Source: an uncultured Faecalicoccus sp. (GTDB lineage Bacteria > Bacillota_I > Bacilli_A > Erysipelotrichales > Erysipelotrichaceae). Taken from it: a DNA stretch of 64,000 nt. Made by a program: the position numbers and the translations under genes. Where the stretch lies: contig CABVDD010000003.1 of the NCBI GenBank assembly GCA_902497095.1, forward strand, positions 1 through 64,000, read 5' to 3'. Positions 27,873 through 40,700 of this stretch are shown piece by piece. The notes beneath the pieces were generated by a model. The model did no database searches and was not told the DNA's origin. It worked only from the letters and a program-made list of their open reading frames with translations. The first letter of the stretch is position 1. Each line of letters begins with the position of its first letter.

Positions 27873-29096
27873 TTATTCCGTAGAATTACGTTTTTTTATC
27901 ATTTCATACGCCTTTTGTGCCGGTTTAAACAACAATTTATTCACTGGTAAATCAAATTCTCCAATAAATTCGTTGATCATTGGATTAAAATTAGATTTAT
28001 AAACAGACAAACCATCTTTTAATGTGCCTTCTACTCCACCCATGGTCACATATTCATAACCATGTTCAAAGGCATAAGTAAATTGTGTCATATAAGTTAA
28101 ATATTGAGGTCTGAATGTACGAAAATCCTCATTCATTCCTGCATACAACATCTCTACTGTTTTTCCAAAGCCAATCATCAATCCACCAGCGATCACCTGC
28201 TCTCCTTGATATTTTTCTAAAACAGGCTTTAAAGATTCCAATTCTGTTTGAGCTTGATTTATTTCCTGTGTGGCTTTTTTACGAGCCTTATTTCCTAAAT
28301 TTTCATCTTTTAATTTTGATTCATTTTGACTAATTGTATTCTCTAATTCTTTTTTTCGATTCTCTGGATCAACTTTTGCAAGAAACAAATATGTTGAATC
28401 TGGATAAGTCTCCATTAAAAGTTTAAAATAATCTTCATTTCTTAACTGCACGCTTTTTCTTTCTTCTGTCATGTGCATAATTTTCGCAAAATCATCTAAT
28501 CCTTCTTTACCAACTAATTCTACATGAACATGTTTTCTCAATGCAGTATTTTTACTCCTTAAAGTTGACCTTGGGACATGTTTATCCATATCCTCATTTT
28601 TCACAACTCCCATATGAAAACGGGCTTGTGCTGTTTCGGATATATAAGTTGTAAATCCATAATGAACAGCTCCTATATTTTCAATATTCTTTAAAATTTC
28701 CATAGATTCCGATTTCATTTCCGGTTGTTCTTGTCCATACAAATAATCTCTCATGTGAATCTCAGGATCAAATTTAATAAACAAACAATGTCTTTTTTTC
28801 GCAATTCTTTTTAACTCACTAAAATAATATTTTAATAGTGCTTTATTTTTATACTCCATGATAGGTCCTCTAGGTAAATAAAACATAGTAAAACCTAAAG
28901 GTAGATTTTTTATTAATACCAGTCCTGTGGCAACCAAGTCATGATTTTCATCATATACACCTGTATGTATATGATCCCAATTTTCTTTAACATCGGCCCA
29001 TTGATAACTCTGTAAAAGATTACAGTACGGATGATTTTGCACAAAATCATTAAACTCTTTTTTATCTATATTAACTTCAAAGTGATATATTGGCAT
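27873..29096 (-). CDS. FemABX-family aminoacyltransferase (peptidoglycan cross-bridge)
   Basis: A 407-residue GNAT-fold transferase of the FemA/FemB/FmhB (MurM/MurN) family, which adds amino acids from aminoacyl-tRNA to the lipid-linked peptidoglycan stem peptide. Family features are QSYQWADVKENW near residue 25, FTMFYLPRGPIMEY near residue 70, and VIAGGLMIGFGKTVEMLYAGMNEDFRTFRPQYLTY near residues 300-335. A charged helical hairpin inserted at about residues 240-295 matches the FemA coiled-coil arm. The amino acid added is unknown. It lies between the origin and rpmH, with GGGGG upstream of the ATG. Confidence 0.92.
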   Translation of the reverse strand: MPIYHFEVNIDKKEFNDFVQNHPYCNLLQSYQWADVKENWDHIHTGVYDENHDLVATGLVLIKNLPLGFTMFYLPRGPIMEYKNKALLKYYFSELKRIAKKRHCLFIKFDPEIHMRDYLYGQEQPEMKSESMEILKNIENIGAVHYGFTTYISETAQARFHMGVVKNEDMDKHVPRSTLRSKNTALRKHVHVELVGKEGLDDFAKIMHMTEERKSVQLRNEDYFKLLMETYPDSTYLFLAKVDPENRKKELENTISQNESKLKDENLGNKARKKATQEINQAQTELESLKPVLEKYQGEQVIAGGLMIGFGKTVEMLYAGMNEDFRTFRPQYLTYMTQFTYAFEHGYEYVTMGGVEGTLKDGLSVYKSNFNPMINEFIGEFDLPVNKLLFKPAQKAYEMIKKRNSTE

Positions 29097-29159
29097 GATA
29101 TTTTCCCCCTACTTTTTATGCGTTTCTCATTATATACCACATCTGTTATAAAGACGCAA

Positions 29160-29574
29160 AAAATAAATATTTTTTCTTTATTCGTTTCCCCATTCGTTTT
29201 TTGCGCTTAAAATGGGGAAAACTTATTTCAATAGATTTAAAATATACAGTTTTCCCGTATTTATTTTAAGTTTTCCTAGATAATTTAAACGATAATTTCT
29301 TGTTTTTTAACGTGATGTGGAAAACTTAAAAATTTCTTGTATTTAAAAGAAAAAATGACTGTAAAAGAAGTATGAAAACCCATAGTTTTCCACATCGGTT
29401 TTCCCCATTTTTTAGAGTTTTCCACATTTGGGGAAAAGTGCTTATTTACTTTTTGGGGAAAATTTAATATTTAATCAGGAAAAACTATGAGTTTTCCCCA
29501 TTTTGAACAAAAAAATCCCCTATTAAAATATAGCTATCTTTCGTGTATAATACATAAAGGTAAAGGAGGGTTCT
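29160..29574. other. oriC: replication origin (oriC) with non-canonical DnaA boxes
   Basis: The 478-bp gene-free stretch before dnaA is very AT-rich and full of 9-mers on both strands. Exact TTTTCCACA occurs at 29316-29324 (minus), 29386-29394 and 29418-29426. TTTTCCCCA occurs at 29213-29221 (minus), 29399-29407, 29429-29437 (minus), 29454-29462 (minus) and 29492-29500, with GTTTCCCCA at 29184-29192. The canonical TTATCCACA is absent. AT-rich runs near 29461-29476 and 29519-29532 may unwind. Gene polarity diverges here, supporting an origin. Confidence 0.9.
29546..29551 (+). promoter_or_regulatory. -10 box of dnaA
   Basis: TATAAT, 23 bases before the dnaA ATG, followed by AAAGGAGGG. The -35 region (TTAAAA) is weak. 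The promoter lies next to the DnaA-box cluster, so autoregulation by DnaA is plausible. Confidence 0.6.
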
Positions 29575-30936
29575 ATGGAACCGCAAGCTTATAGAGAAAT
29601 ATGGAAACAAGTGTTATCCGATATTCAAAAAGCTGGTTATTATGACACAGAGACATTTGATTCCTGGATTTCTAAGACTGAACTTTTTAAAATTGAAGAT
29701 GGAACTGCCTTTATTGTGTATCCTACTATGATTACTTTGAATATCTTAAAAACAGAACAAGGTATTTCTTTATTACGTTCTTCTTTATACGAAGTATTAA
29801 AAGAAGAAGTCTCGATACAGTTTATTTCCAAACAAGACGCCAGTAAGCTGATTCCAGAAATAAAACTTCAACAAAGAACGCAAAATTTGATGCGTACTGA
29901 TTTTAATGAAGAATATACTTTTGAAAATTTTATCGAAGGTAATTCAAATGCAGAAGCGTATGCCGCATGTCTTTCCTGCTGTACGCAAAAAAAACATATT
30001 TTTAATCCTATTATGATTTATGGAAATTCTGGTTTAGGTAAAACGCATTTACTGCATGCTATAGGAAATTATCTGAAAAAAGAAAGACCGGAAACCAAGG
30101 TTTTTTATTCTTACAGTGGTGATTTAGTTTCTATTTTGTTAGATGCGATGAAAACCAAAAATATTCATGGAAATGCGGTTGATCAAGTAAAATCTCAATT
30201 GATCGATAATGATTATTTTTTGATTGATGATATTCAAAATCTACAACAATCTTCCAGTCAGGAAGTATTTTTTACCGTTTACAATGAATTAATCAGCAGA
30301 AATGCACAAATTGTCATCACTTCAGATATGCATCCCAGTGAATTAAGTGGTTTGCAGTCCAGATTGATTTCTCGCTTTAATTCAGGATTATCAGTTAATA
30401 TCGTAAAACCTGAATTTGATACCAGCAAGGCTATTCTAAAAAAGAAATTAGAAGGAAATGAAGAAATTTGTCAGATCAATGAAGATGTTCTAGATTATCT
30501 AGCTCATAAATTCAGTAATGATGTACGAAATCTGGAGGGTAGCTTAAATAAATTGATCTTTAATGCGACATTGGAAAATCCAGATGTGATTGATCTTGAT
30601 TTTGCACAACGTATTTTAATGAAAGAACCTATTGTGTCTTCAACATCTGAGTTGACCATAAAAAAAATAAAGAAAGCTGTCACCCGCTTTTATGGTTTAA
30701 CTTATAAAGATATTGAAGGAAAATCTCGACAGAAAAAATTGATGAACGCAAGACAAGTCTTCATCTATTTAAGTCGTGAACTTTTACATAAAGCCTATGT
30801 ATCTATAGGACAGGAATTAGGCAATAGAGATCATACGACGATTTCAAGTTCTTATGATCGGGCTGTAAAACTCATTCAAACGGATAAGAATTTTAAAATG
30901 GCGGTTGATAAGGTAAAATCCTTATTAGAAGATTAG
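29575..30936 (+). CDS. dnaA: chromosomal replication initiator DnaA
   Basis: A 453-residue initiator. Domain I is residues 1-80. Domain II is very short. The AAA+ domain has Walker A GNSGLGKTHL near residue 150 and Walker B FLIDDIQNL near residue 213. The DNA-binding domain IV contains KSRQKKLMNARQ (matching E. coli Arg399 by my alignment) and NRDHTTISSSYDRA. Where E. coli has Pro423 this protein has Val (AYVSIGQELG). That variation may relate to the unusual TTTTCCACA boxes nearby. AAAGGAGGG precedes the ATG. Confidence 0.98.
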   Translation: MEPQAYREIWKQVLSDIQKAGYYDTETFDSWISKTELFKIEDGTAFIVYPTMITLNILKTEQGISLLRSSLYEVLKEEVSIQFISKQDASKLIPEIKLQQRTQNLMRTDFNEEYTFENFIEGNSNAEAYAACLSCCTQKKHIFNPIMIYGNSGLGKTHLLHAIGNYLKKERPETKVFYSYSGDLVSILLDAMKTKNIHGNAVDQVKSQLIDNDYFLIDDIQNLQQSSSQEVFFTVYNELISRNAQIVITSDMHPSELSGLQSRLISRFNSGLSVNIVKPEFDTSKAILKKKLEGNEEICQINEDVLDYLAHKFSNDVRNLEGSLNKLIFNATLENPDVIDLDFAQRILMKEPIVSSTSELTIKKIKKAVTRFYGLTYKDIEGKSRQKKLMNARQVFIYLSRELLHKAYVSIGQELGNRDHTTISSSYDRAVKLIQTDKNFKMAVDKVKSLLED

Positions 30937-31013
30937 TTTTCCTGATCTTTCCACAGTCATTCCCCATATAAAAAATAGTGTATGACTGTATAAATATCGG
31001 ATAAAACCTGTTT

Positions 31014-31030
31014 TTTTCCACAAATCCACA
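31014..31030 (+). promoter_or_regulatory. DnaA-box pair in the dnaA-dnaN gap
   Basis: TTTTCCACA (31014-31022) and AAATCCACA (31022-31030) lie 50-60 bases before dnaN. CTTTCCACA near 30947 is a third candidate. In many Firmicutes this gap forms the second half of a bipartite origin. Confidence 0.5.
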
Positions 31031-31078
31031 GGTTATTATTATTACTTATTAAAAAAGATATATATAAAGGAGATTTGT

Positions 31079-32200
31079 ATGCATTTTTCAATTGACAGAA
31101 AATATTTTTATGACAAACTAAGCATAGTCGCAAGAGCCATCAGTGTTTTTAGTCCTATTCCTGCATTATCAGGAATTTGTATTCAAGTAGAAGAAGATCG
31201 AATTGTACTAACTGGAAGTGATTCAAATATCTCTATTCGTTCTACGATTGTAAAAGGTGAATTGAATCAACTTCAAATTGAGTCTACTGGATCGATTGTA
31301 GTAGAATCTAAATATTTATTGGAAATTGTTCGTAAATTAGATTGTGCTCTTATTGATATGGAACAAATGGATCATTCTTTAGTTCGTTTATCTAGTATTA
31401 ATGGTCAATTTCAATTAAATAGTATTCGTGCTCAGGAATATCCTTCTATCGATTTTTCAAAACCGGATCATGAATTTGTACTTAAAGGAGAACAATTAAA
31501 ACAGATTGTTTCTCAAACTTCTTTTGCCTGCAGTGATAAAGATCAAAGACCAGTATTAACAGGAGTCAATTTCCATACCAAGGATAATTCTTTATACTGC
31601 AGTGCTACCGATTCTTATCGTTTGGCTCGTAAAGTAATCGCATTAGAGAATGTAGAAGATTTTAATATTACCATTCCGGCAAAAAGCCTGAATGAAGTTA
31701 CACGTAGTATATCAGATGATGAAAGTGATATTTTGATTTATGTCGATCATAAAAAAGCACAGTTTATTTTTGATAAAACAATCATTCAAACTCGTTTGAT
31801 CGATGGAACATTTCCTGATGTAGAACGTATCATTCCGACACAATACGTGGCAACTATGGAAGTGAGTTCTTCAGAATTGACAAGTGTTATCGATCGTACG
31901 AATTTTATTCGTAATGAAAAGATTCATTTAGTAAAAATGGAATGTACATCAGAAATTTGCCGAATTAAAACGAATTCTGTAGAAATAGGAAATTCAGATG
32001 AAATATTGACAGATTGTACATATACAGGGGAAGATTTAACATTATCATGCAATGGTACTTTTATGCTGGATGCTTTAAGAGCTTTAAGTGCACAAACAGT
32101 AAAATTGGAATTTTCAGGTTATTTAAAACCAATTCGTATATCAAATCCGGAAGATTCTTCTATCATAATGGTCGTTGTACCTATTCGAAGCTATGATTGA
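31079..32200 (+). CDS. dnaN: DNA polymerase III beta sliding clamp
   Basis: A 373-residue beta clamp forming a dimeric ring that tethers polymerase III. Three clamp domains are recognisable, including VLTGVNFHTKDNSLYCSATDSYRLARK in the second domain and the C-terminal SIIMVVVPIRSYD. The length is standard. AAAGGAG precedes the ATG, and the gene follows dnaA after a 142-bp gap containing DnaA-box-like 9-mers. A strong terminator overlaps its stop, so unlike in Bacillus the downstream yaaA-recF genes need another promoter. Confidence 0.98.
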   Translation: MHFSIDRKYFYDKLSIVARAISVFSPIPALSGICIQVEEDRIVLTGSDSNISIRSTIVKGELNQLQIESTGSIVVESKYLLEIVRKLDCALIDMEQMDHSLVRLSSINGQFQLNSIRAQEYPSIDFSKPDHEFVLKGEQLKQIVSQTSFACSDKDQRPVLTGVNFHTKDNSLYCSATDSYRLARKVIALENVEDFNITIPAKSLNEVTRSISDDESDILIYVDHKKAQFIFDKTIIQTRLIDGTFPDVERIIPTQYVATMEVSSSELTSVIDRTNFIRNEKIHLVKMECTSEICRIKTNSVEIGNSDEILTDCTYTGEDLTLSCNGTFMLDALRALSAQTVKLEFSGYLKPIRISNPEDSSIIMVVVPIRSYD

Positions 32201-32218
32201 TCATAGCTTCTTTTCTTT
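32187..32218 (+). terminator. terminator of dnaN
   Basis: GAAGCTATGA, loop TTGA, TCATAGCTTC, TTTTCTTT. The dnaN stop codon lies in the loop. Confidence 0.92.
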
Positions 32219-32252
32219 ATAGAGAAGATATATATAATAGGTTGGTGATAAA

Positions 32253-33305
32253 ATGGTAAAGGTCAAAAAAACATATATTGAAGCTTTGCGTATCATTGCG
32301 ATTTTCTTAGTATTGTTTCAACATGTGCCAGCTTTTGATTACTATTTAAATGATCCGGATTTGTTTCATGAAATCTTATTTTTATTTTTTGATTTAATCG
32401 CAAAGATCAATGTTCCCTTGTTTTTAATGATTTCCGGCAGTCTTTTATTAACGAAGGAAGAAAGATATATAACAGTTTTTCGAAAGAGAATGATCAAAAT
32501 CATCCTTGCAATCTTAGTATTTAATTTTTTGGTCTATATGGCTGAAAATGATTTTGTAATAGATCTGCAGGCTTATATCATCGGTGTGTTTGAAAATGGT
32601 ATTGATCGTTCTTATTGGTATTTATACTCATATCTGGGCTTTTTATTGATGCTTCCCTTATTGTATAGAATTACCAGAAATATGAAAATTTCTGATTTTT
32701 GGATCATAATTTTTATACATTTTGTATTTTCTACTATTGAACCGTTGATGCAGTTTTTTATGCAGACATATTTTGGTCAGGATTTTGAATTTACATGGGC
32801 TTTTCGCATTCCGTTTAGTACGACAAAGGAAATTTTTTATCCTTTGATGGGATTTTATATTGATCGAGTCATGTGTATTGAAAAAATTCATAAAAAAATG
32901 ATTGTTTTATTAGGTTTTTTAACATTGACTGGAATGATCATTTCGATTTACTTTACGATTACAGCTGGTCAGTTATATGGATATAGTGATGCATATTTTG
33001 AATTATTTGATTATGTGAGCGCAATTTTTGCTTTTATATTCATCAAAAAATTATTTATATCTTATAAGGATAAATTCCATACTTCTTTTCAAAGCTTTAT
33101 TGTGAAATTAGGAGCACTAACTTATGGTATATATCTTTGGGATCCATTTTTTAGAAAATTGATTTTTGATGAGTTTGAATTTGTTTTAATTCCCTATTTT
33201 GGAGGTTTTATCACATCTATATTGTGGTGTGTGTTTAGTTTTGTTCTTTGTGGTTTTATCGTTTCCATATTAAAGAGAACACGTCATATACAAAAATTGT
33301 TTTAA
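32253..33305 (+). CDS. acyltransferase 3 family membrane protein
   Basis: A 350-residue integral membrane acyltransferase (OafA/WecH type). The N-terminus KKTYIEALRIIAIFLVLFQH carries the family's Arg and catalytic-region His. About ten hydrophobic segments follow, including FFDLIAKINVPLFLMISGSLLL. Such proteins O-acetylate or succinylate cell-envelope polysaccharides. It is intercalated between dnaN and yaaA-recF, with terminators on both sides, so it is an independent unit inserted in the core replication cluster. The ribosome binding site is GGTTGGTGAT. The substrate is unknown. Confidence 0.88.
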   Translation: MVKVKKTYIEALRIIAIFLVLFQHVPAFDYYLNDPDLFHEILFLFFDLIAKINVPLFLMISGSLLLTKEERYITVFRKRMIKIILAILVFNFLVYMAENDFVIDLQAYIIGVFENGIDRSYWYLYSYLGFLLMLPLLYRITRNMKISDFWIIIFIHFVFSTIEPLMQFFMQTYFGQDFEFTWAFRIPFSTTKEIFYPLMGFYIDRVMCIEKIHKKMIVLLGFLTLTGMIISIYFTITAGQLYGYSDAYFELFDYVSAIFAFIFIKKLFISYKDKFHTSFQSFIVKLGALTYGIYLWDPFFRKLIFDEFEFVLIPYFGGFITSILWCVFSFVLCGFIVSILKRTRHIQKLF

Positions 33306-33372
33306 CGCATGAGAAATACTGAAAAAGAAATTAAGATACAAAAATGGTTCAAAAAAACAAATTTATCGCTTG

Positions 33373-33394
33373 AGGCTCTTTTTTGAGCCTTTTA
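33373..33394 (+). terminator. terminator after the acyltransferase gene
   Basis: AGGCTC, loop TTTTTT, GAGCCT, TTTAATTT. The short stem is GC-rich enough to act. Confidence 0.75.
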
Positions 33395-33456
33395 ATTTGA
33401 TTTTAGATAAATTCAAACTGTACAAATTTCAAGAAGTAGTAAATTTTGCGCGTTTA

Positions 33457-33465
33457 TGGTATAAT
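33457..33465 (+). promoter_or_regulatory. extended -10 promoter of yaaA-recF-gyrB-gyrA
   Basis: TG-G-TATAAT, 26 bases before the yaaA start. No good -35 is seen. It follows a terminator, so it probably drives the four downstream genes. Confidence 0.65.
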
Positions 33466-33490
33466 TTAGTGGCGAAAAGAGGGATTTTGT

Positions 33491-33690
33491 ATGTATTTTG
33501 ATCTAAAAGGTGAATGCATTACATTACAACAATTATTAAAAGCATGCGATATCATTTCCAGTGGTGGTCAAGTTAAGGAATTCCTTCAGGAAACACCTGT
33601 TATGGTCAATGATCAAAGAGAAGATCGAAGAGGCCGGAAGTTGTATAAAGATGATGTCGTATCTTTTTATGATACAAGGATCATCTTACG

Positions 33691-33694
<4 letters not shown>
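33491..33694 (+). CDS. yaaA: S4-domain protein YaaA
   Basis: A 67-residue S4-like RNA-binding protein of the YaaA family, always found next to recF in Firmicutes. The S4 core reads ITLQQLLKACDIISSGGQVKEFLQETPVMVNDQREDRRGRKLYKDD. The cellular role is not settled. GAGGGA precedes the ATG. The stop overlaps the recF start by four bases. Confidence 0.9.
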
Positions 33695-36746
<3,052 letters not shown>

Positions 36747-36755
36747 GAGGTTTCT

Positions 36756-39212
36756 ATGGAAGACGAAAAAAAACAATATGATTACATAGAAGATGTAGAA
36801 ATATCCAAGGAAATGCGTGAATCCTTCCTAGACTATTCTATGTCTGTTATAGTACAACGTGCTTTGCCGGATGTTCGTGATGGAATGAAGCCGGTTCATC
36901 GTCGTATTTTACATGCGATGAATATGTTGGGAATCACCAGTGGTGTTGCCCATAAAAAAAGTGCACGTATCGTTGGTGAAGTTATTGGTAAATATCACCC
37001 ACATGGTGATACGGCAGTTTATGATGCCATGGTTCGTATGGCACAAGATTTTTCATATCGTTATCCATTGGTAGATGGTCATGGTAACTTTGGATCTTTA
37101 GATGGAGATGGAGCTGCGGCCATGCGATATACCGAAGCTCGTATGTCTAAGATTTCCATGGAAATGATGCGTGATATTAATAAGGATACAGTAGATTTTG
37201 TTCCCAATTATGATGGAGAAGAAAGTGAACCTGTTGTTTTACCAAGTCGTATCCCTAACCTTTTGATCAATGGTTCTGTAGGAATTGCGGTAGGTATGGC
37301 TACGAATATTCCACCTCATAACCTTGGTGAAACGATTCAAGCTATATTTCGAATTATGGATGATCCAGATGTCAGTGTACCTGAATTGATGGAAGTGATA
37401 AAGGGACCGGATTTTCCTACCGGAGGTATCATTTTAGGCAGAAAAGGCATTCGTCAGGCGTATGAAACTGGTCGCGGATCGATTATGATTCGTTCTAAAT
37501 ATCGTATTGAAGAATTGGAAAATGGAAAGAAAAGAATCATCTTCTATGAAATTCCTTATCAAGTTAATAAATTAAATTTGATCAAGAAGATGGCAGATTT
37601 AATTCGTGATAAAGAAATTCAAGGTGTTACTTATTTAAATGATGAAAGTAATCGTGAAGGTATTCGTATTGTCTTAGAATTAAAAAAAGATGTACAAGAA
37701 GAGGTTATCTTAAACCAATTGTTTCGTTTGACTCCATTGCAGACAAGTTTTGGAATCAACATGCTGGCATTGGAAAATGGAAGACCAAAACAACTTTCTT
37801 TAAAAGAAATTTTAAATGATTATTTAAACCATCAAGTAGAAGTCATTGTACGTAAGACAAAATTTGATTTAAAGAAAGCCAAGGACAGAGCACATATCTT
37901 GGAAGGTTTGCGTATTGCGATGGATCATATTGATCAAGTAATACATTTGATTCGTTCCAGTAAAAAAGATGAAGCTGGTTTGATTAAAGATTTATGTGAA
38001 ACATTTGGATTGACGGAAATTCAGGCAAAAGCCATTTTGGCAATGCAGTTAAGAAGATTATCAGGATTGGAAAGAGATAAGATTGAAAAAGAATATCAGG
38101 AAATATTAATGACCATTGCGGATTTAGAAGATATTCTTGCAAATCATGATCGTGTGCTGCAGATCATTCGAGAAGATTTAACAGAAATCAATGAAAAATA
38201 TGGTGATGATCGAAAAACTGAAATTAGTGATGCTTCTTTTGATATGGAAGATGAAGATTTGATTCCTGTAGAAGACAGCATTATTATGTTGACAGAATCT
38301 GGGTATATTAAACGTCAGCCAGTGGATACATATCATACGCAGAATCGTGGAGGTCGTGGTATTAAATCATTGACATTGAATGAAGAAGATTCAATAGATA
38401 CCTTAATTTCTATGTCAACACATGATTGGCTGTTACTATTTACGAATAAGGGCCGTGTTTATCGAATGAAAGGTTTCAATATTCCTACGGCATCTAGAAC
38501 GGCTAAGGGATTGCCGATTATTAATCTTTTGACATTAGAAAAAGATGAAAAAGTAAAAGTATTACTTCCGATTCCTAAAGAACATGATCATATCAAAACA
38601 TTACTGTTTGTGACAAAAAATGGAATTGCCAAACGAACAGCTTTAAATGAGTTTGATAATATCAATCGAAATGGAAAAATCGCAATTAGCCTAAAAGAAG
38701 AAGATGAACTTGCTTTTGTTAAGGCAACTACTGGTGATGATGAAGTAATGATTGCCGGTTCTAATGGAAAAGCTGTACGATTTAAAGAAGATCAAATTCG
38801 TATTATGGGAAGAAGCGCAGCAGGTGTTTTAGGATTTAATTGTGATGGAAGCAGTGTTGTTGGTGTTTGTTTATCAAATGAAGGAAATACAGTTTTATCT
38901 GTAAGTGAAAATGGATATGGAAAACGAAGTGACTTTGAAGAATATCGTTTAACTTCCCGTGGTAAAAAAGGTGTACGTACTATAAATATTACAGAAAAGA
39001 CAGGTAATTTAGTAAGTGTTAAAGCTGTCAATGGAGATGAAGATGCGATGATCGTATCTAGTTCTGGAATCATGATTCGTATTTCATTGGCCAGTGTAGG
39101 TGTTTATGGACGTAATACACAAGGTATTAAATTAATTCATCTGACTGAAGGTTCTAAAGTAACAAAAGTGACTTTAGTTGATCATGAAGATGAAGAAACG
39201 CAGGAAGAATAG
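36756..39212 (+). CDS. gyrA: DNA gyrase subunit A
   Basis: An 818-residue breakage-reunion subunit. The quinolone-resistance region reads [22 protein letters not shown] near residue 84 with the active-site Tyr in [12 protein letters not shown] near residue 126. The C-terminal beta-pinwheel has several GyrA repeats ([19 protein letters not shown]), including the GyrA-box-like NRGGRGIKS that separates gyrase from topoisomerase IV. GGAGG precedes the ATG. A strong terminator follows. Confidence 0.98.
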   Translation: MEDEKKQYDYIEDVEISKEMRESFLDYSMSVIVQRALPDVRDGMKPVHRRILHAMNMLGITSGVAHKKSARIVGEVIGKYHPHGDTAVYDAMVRMAQDFSYRYPLVDGHGNFGSLDGDGAAAMRYTEARMSKISMEMMRDINKDTVDFVPNYDGEESEPVVLPSRIPNLLINGSVGIAVGMATNIPPHNLGETIQAIFRIMDDPDVSVPELMEVIKGPDFPTGGIILGRKGIRQAYETGRGSIMIRSKYRIEELENGKKRIIFYEIPYQVNKLNLIKKMADLIRDKEIQGVTYLNDESNREGIRIVLELKKDVQEEVILNQLFRLTPLQTSFGINMLALENGRPKQLSLKEILNDYLNHQVEVIVRKTKFDLKKAKDRAHILEGLRIAMDHIDQVIHLIRSSKKDEAGLIKDLCETFGLTEIQAKAILAMQLRRLSGLERDKIEKEYQEILMTIADLEDILANHDRVLQIIREDLTEINEKYGDDRKTEISDASFDMEDEDLIPVEDSIIMLTESGYIKRQPVDTYHTQNRGGRGIKSLTLNEEDSIDTLISMSTHDWLLLFTNKGRVYRMKGFNIPTASRTAKGLPIINLLTLEKDEKVKVLLPIPKEHDHIKTLLFVTKNGIAKRTALNEFDNINRNGKIAISLKEEDELAFVKATTGDDEVMIAGSNGKAVRFKEDQIRIMGRSAAGVLGFNCDGSSVVGVCLSNEGNTVLSVSENGYGKRSDFEEYRLTSRGKKGVRTINITEKTGNLVSVKAVNGDEDAMIVSSSGIMIRISLASVGVYGRNTQGIKLIHLTEGSKVTKVTLVDHEDEETQEE

Positions 39213-39219
39213 ATCCGAT

Positions 39220-39254
39220 GATCCTTATTGTCTATCGCAATAAGGATCTTTTTT
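39220..39254 (+). terminator. terminator of gyrA
   Basis: GATCCTTATTG, loop TCTATCG, CAATAAGGATC, TTTTTT. The 11-bp stem is perfect. The brnQ ribosome binding site follows the T run directly. Confidence 0.93.
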
Positions 39255-39265
39255 AAGGAGATTAT

Positions 39266-40375
39266 ATGGAAAAGCTTACTGTTAAAAATAGCATATTGAT
39301 TGGATTTACTTTATTTTCAATGTTTTTTGGAGCCGGAAATCTTATCTTCCCTCCACTATTAGGTGCACAATCAGGATCATCTTTTGTGTTATCGATTCTT
39401 GGATTTTTATTGATGGCTGTCGTTGTTCCAAGTATTACAGTAATTGTGGTTGCCAAGCATCAAGGATTAAAAAATTTAACCGATCAGATTCATCCTTTGT
39501 TTACATTAGTTTTTGTAACATTGGTATATTTACTGATTGGTCCTTGTGTCGCCATACCGCGAACCGCATCTACTTCTTTTGAAATGGCATTAGCTCCTTT
39601 GATACAAGAAGATAATCGTATATTGTTTCAAATAATATACTCGCTTTTGTTTTTTACGTTAGCAGAATTTGTCGCATTAAAACCGAATAAGTTGAAAAAT
39701 TTATTAGGTAAATTTATGACACCGGTATTGTTGATATTAATATTGATCGTATTTTTAGGTACAATTTTTATGTTACCGGCTAGTGTCGGTGCCCCTTATG
39801 CAAAATATGCAACATCTCCAGTTTTATCAGGTATTGTAGATGGTTATCAGACTATGGATATTTTAGCTGCTTTAAATTTTGGCATTATCATAGCTATCAA
39901 TATTCAAGATTTAGGCGTTAAAAACCAAAAAAGAGTTGCCATTGAAATTATGAAAGCAGGCCTTATAGCAGGTCTTTTGCTGGCGGTTGTTTATTGTGCT
40001 ACAGGTTATGTAGGTATGCATACATCTGGTATGTTTGATCAAGTATCTAATGGGGCTCAAGTATTAGTATATGCCATAGAAAACAGTTTTGGATCTTTTG
40101 CACAAATACTAGTAGGTTTGATCTTCTTTATTGCATGTTTCAATGTGTGTACTGGTCTATTATCTTGTTGTGCACAATATTTTCAAGAACTTATACCAAA
40201 AATATCTTATAAAAAATGGTTATTTTTATTTGTGTTGTTCAGTTTTATTATTTCAAGTTTTGGTTTAGATTTTATTCTAAACATGTCTTTGCCTATTTTA
40301 TCCATCATGTGTCCAATTGCGATTTTGATCGTTGTGTTTGGAATATTTAAAAAAACAAAGAATATCATAAAATAG
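39266..40375 (+). CDS. brnQ: branched-chain amino acid transporter (BrnQ/LIV-II)
   Basis: A 369-residue carrier importing Leu, Ile or Val with sodium. The N-terminus has the family signature FTLFSMFFGAGNLIFPPLLG, followed by YLLIGPCVAIPRTASTSFEMA. About eleven spans are visible. It is shorter than typical BrnQ (about 430), mainly at the C-terminus, where the final pair of spans seems reduced. AAGGAG precedes the ATG, just after the gyrA terminator, so transcription may come from gyrA readthrough. Confidence 0.9.
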   Translation: MEKLTVKNSILIGFTLFSMFFGAGNLIFPPLLGAQSGSSFVLSILGFLLMAVVVPSITVIVVAKHQGLKNLTDQIHPLFTLVFVTLVYLLIGPCVAIPRTASTSFEMALAPLIQEDNRILFQIIYSLLFFTLAEFVALKPNKLKNLLGKFMTPVLLILILIVFLGTIFMLPASVGAPYAKYATSPVLSGIVDGYQTMDILAALNFGIIIAINIQDLGVKNQKRVAIEIMKAGLIAGLLLAVVYCATGYVGMHTSGMFDQVSNGAQVLVYAIENSFGSFAQILVGLIFFIACFNVCTGLLSCCAQYFQELIPKISYKKWLFLFVLFSFIISSFGLDFILNMSLPILSIMCPIAILIVVFGIFKKTKNIIK

Positions 40376-40419
40376 GAAAATCATATGATTATTTGAAATG
40401 AAAACTATTTGATTGAAAC

Positions 40420-40448
40420 TTGCACTATGAAAGAAAGAATGATATAAA
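40420..40448 (+). promoter_or_regulatory. promoter of the serS T-box transcript
   Basis: TTGCAC, 17-bp spacer ending TGA, TATAAA (extended -10). The predicted start is near 40455, upstream of the T-box leader. Confidence 0.7.
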
Positions 40449-40454
40449 ATATAC

Positions 40455-40676
40455 TGAAAACAATGAAAAGGAAAAGTACATTTATTTTTATTTTTTAGAG
40501 ACGATATGGTTGGTGAAAATATCGATAATATAAATGGAAAAGCCCCTTTGAGTGAAACAGGGAAAAAAGTATCTGTTTTCGGTACATACCGTTATCATGT
40601 CAAGAGATCTTATTTTTAAGATAAGAAGGGTGGCAACGCGAGACATCGTCCCTTTGTGGTACATGTCTCTTTTTTA
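40455..40676 (+). promoter_or_regulatory. T-box riboswitch controlling serS
   Basis: The leader has a stem I with a GGTTGGTG distal loop (40508-40515), then the T-box AAGGGTGGCAACGCG (40626-40640). The antiterminator forms between AAGGG (40626-40630) and CCCTT (40650-40654) with the bulge TGGC, which would pair with a tRNA 3' end GCCA; a G discriminator base is what tRNA-Ser has. The competing terminator is GAGACAT (40640-40646) with ATGTCTC (40663-40669) and a T run. I could not assign the specifier codon securely. The gap between brnQ and serS is filled by this element. Confidence 0.9.
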
Positions 40677-40700
40677 ATGGACAAAAGGAGGATATGAAAA

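Noticed and set aside
40505..40560. Serine specifier codon in the T-box stem I (a UCG in ATATCGATAA)
   Set aside because: The internal loop could not be drawn with confidence, so the codon may be chance; only the T-box, antiterminator bulge and terminator are claimed.
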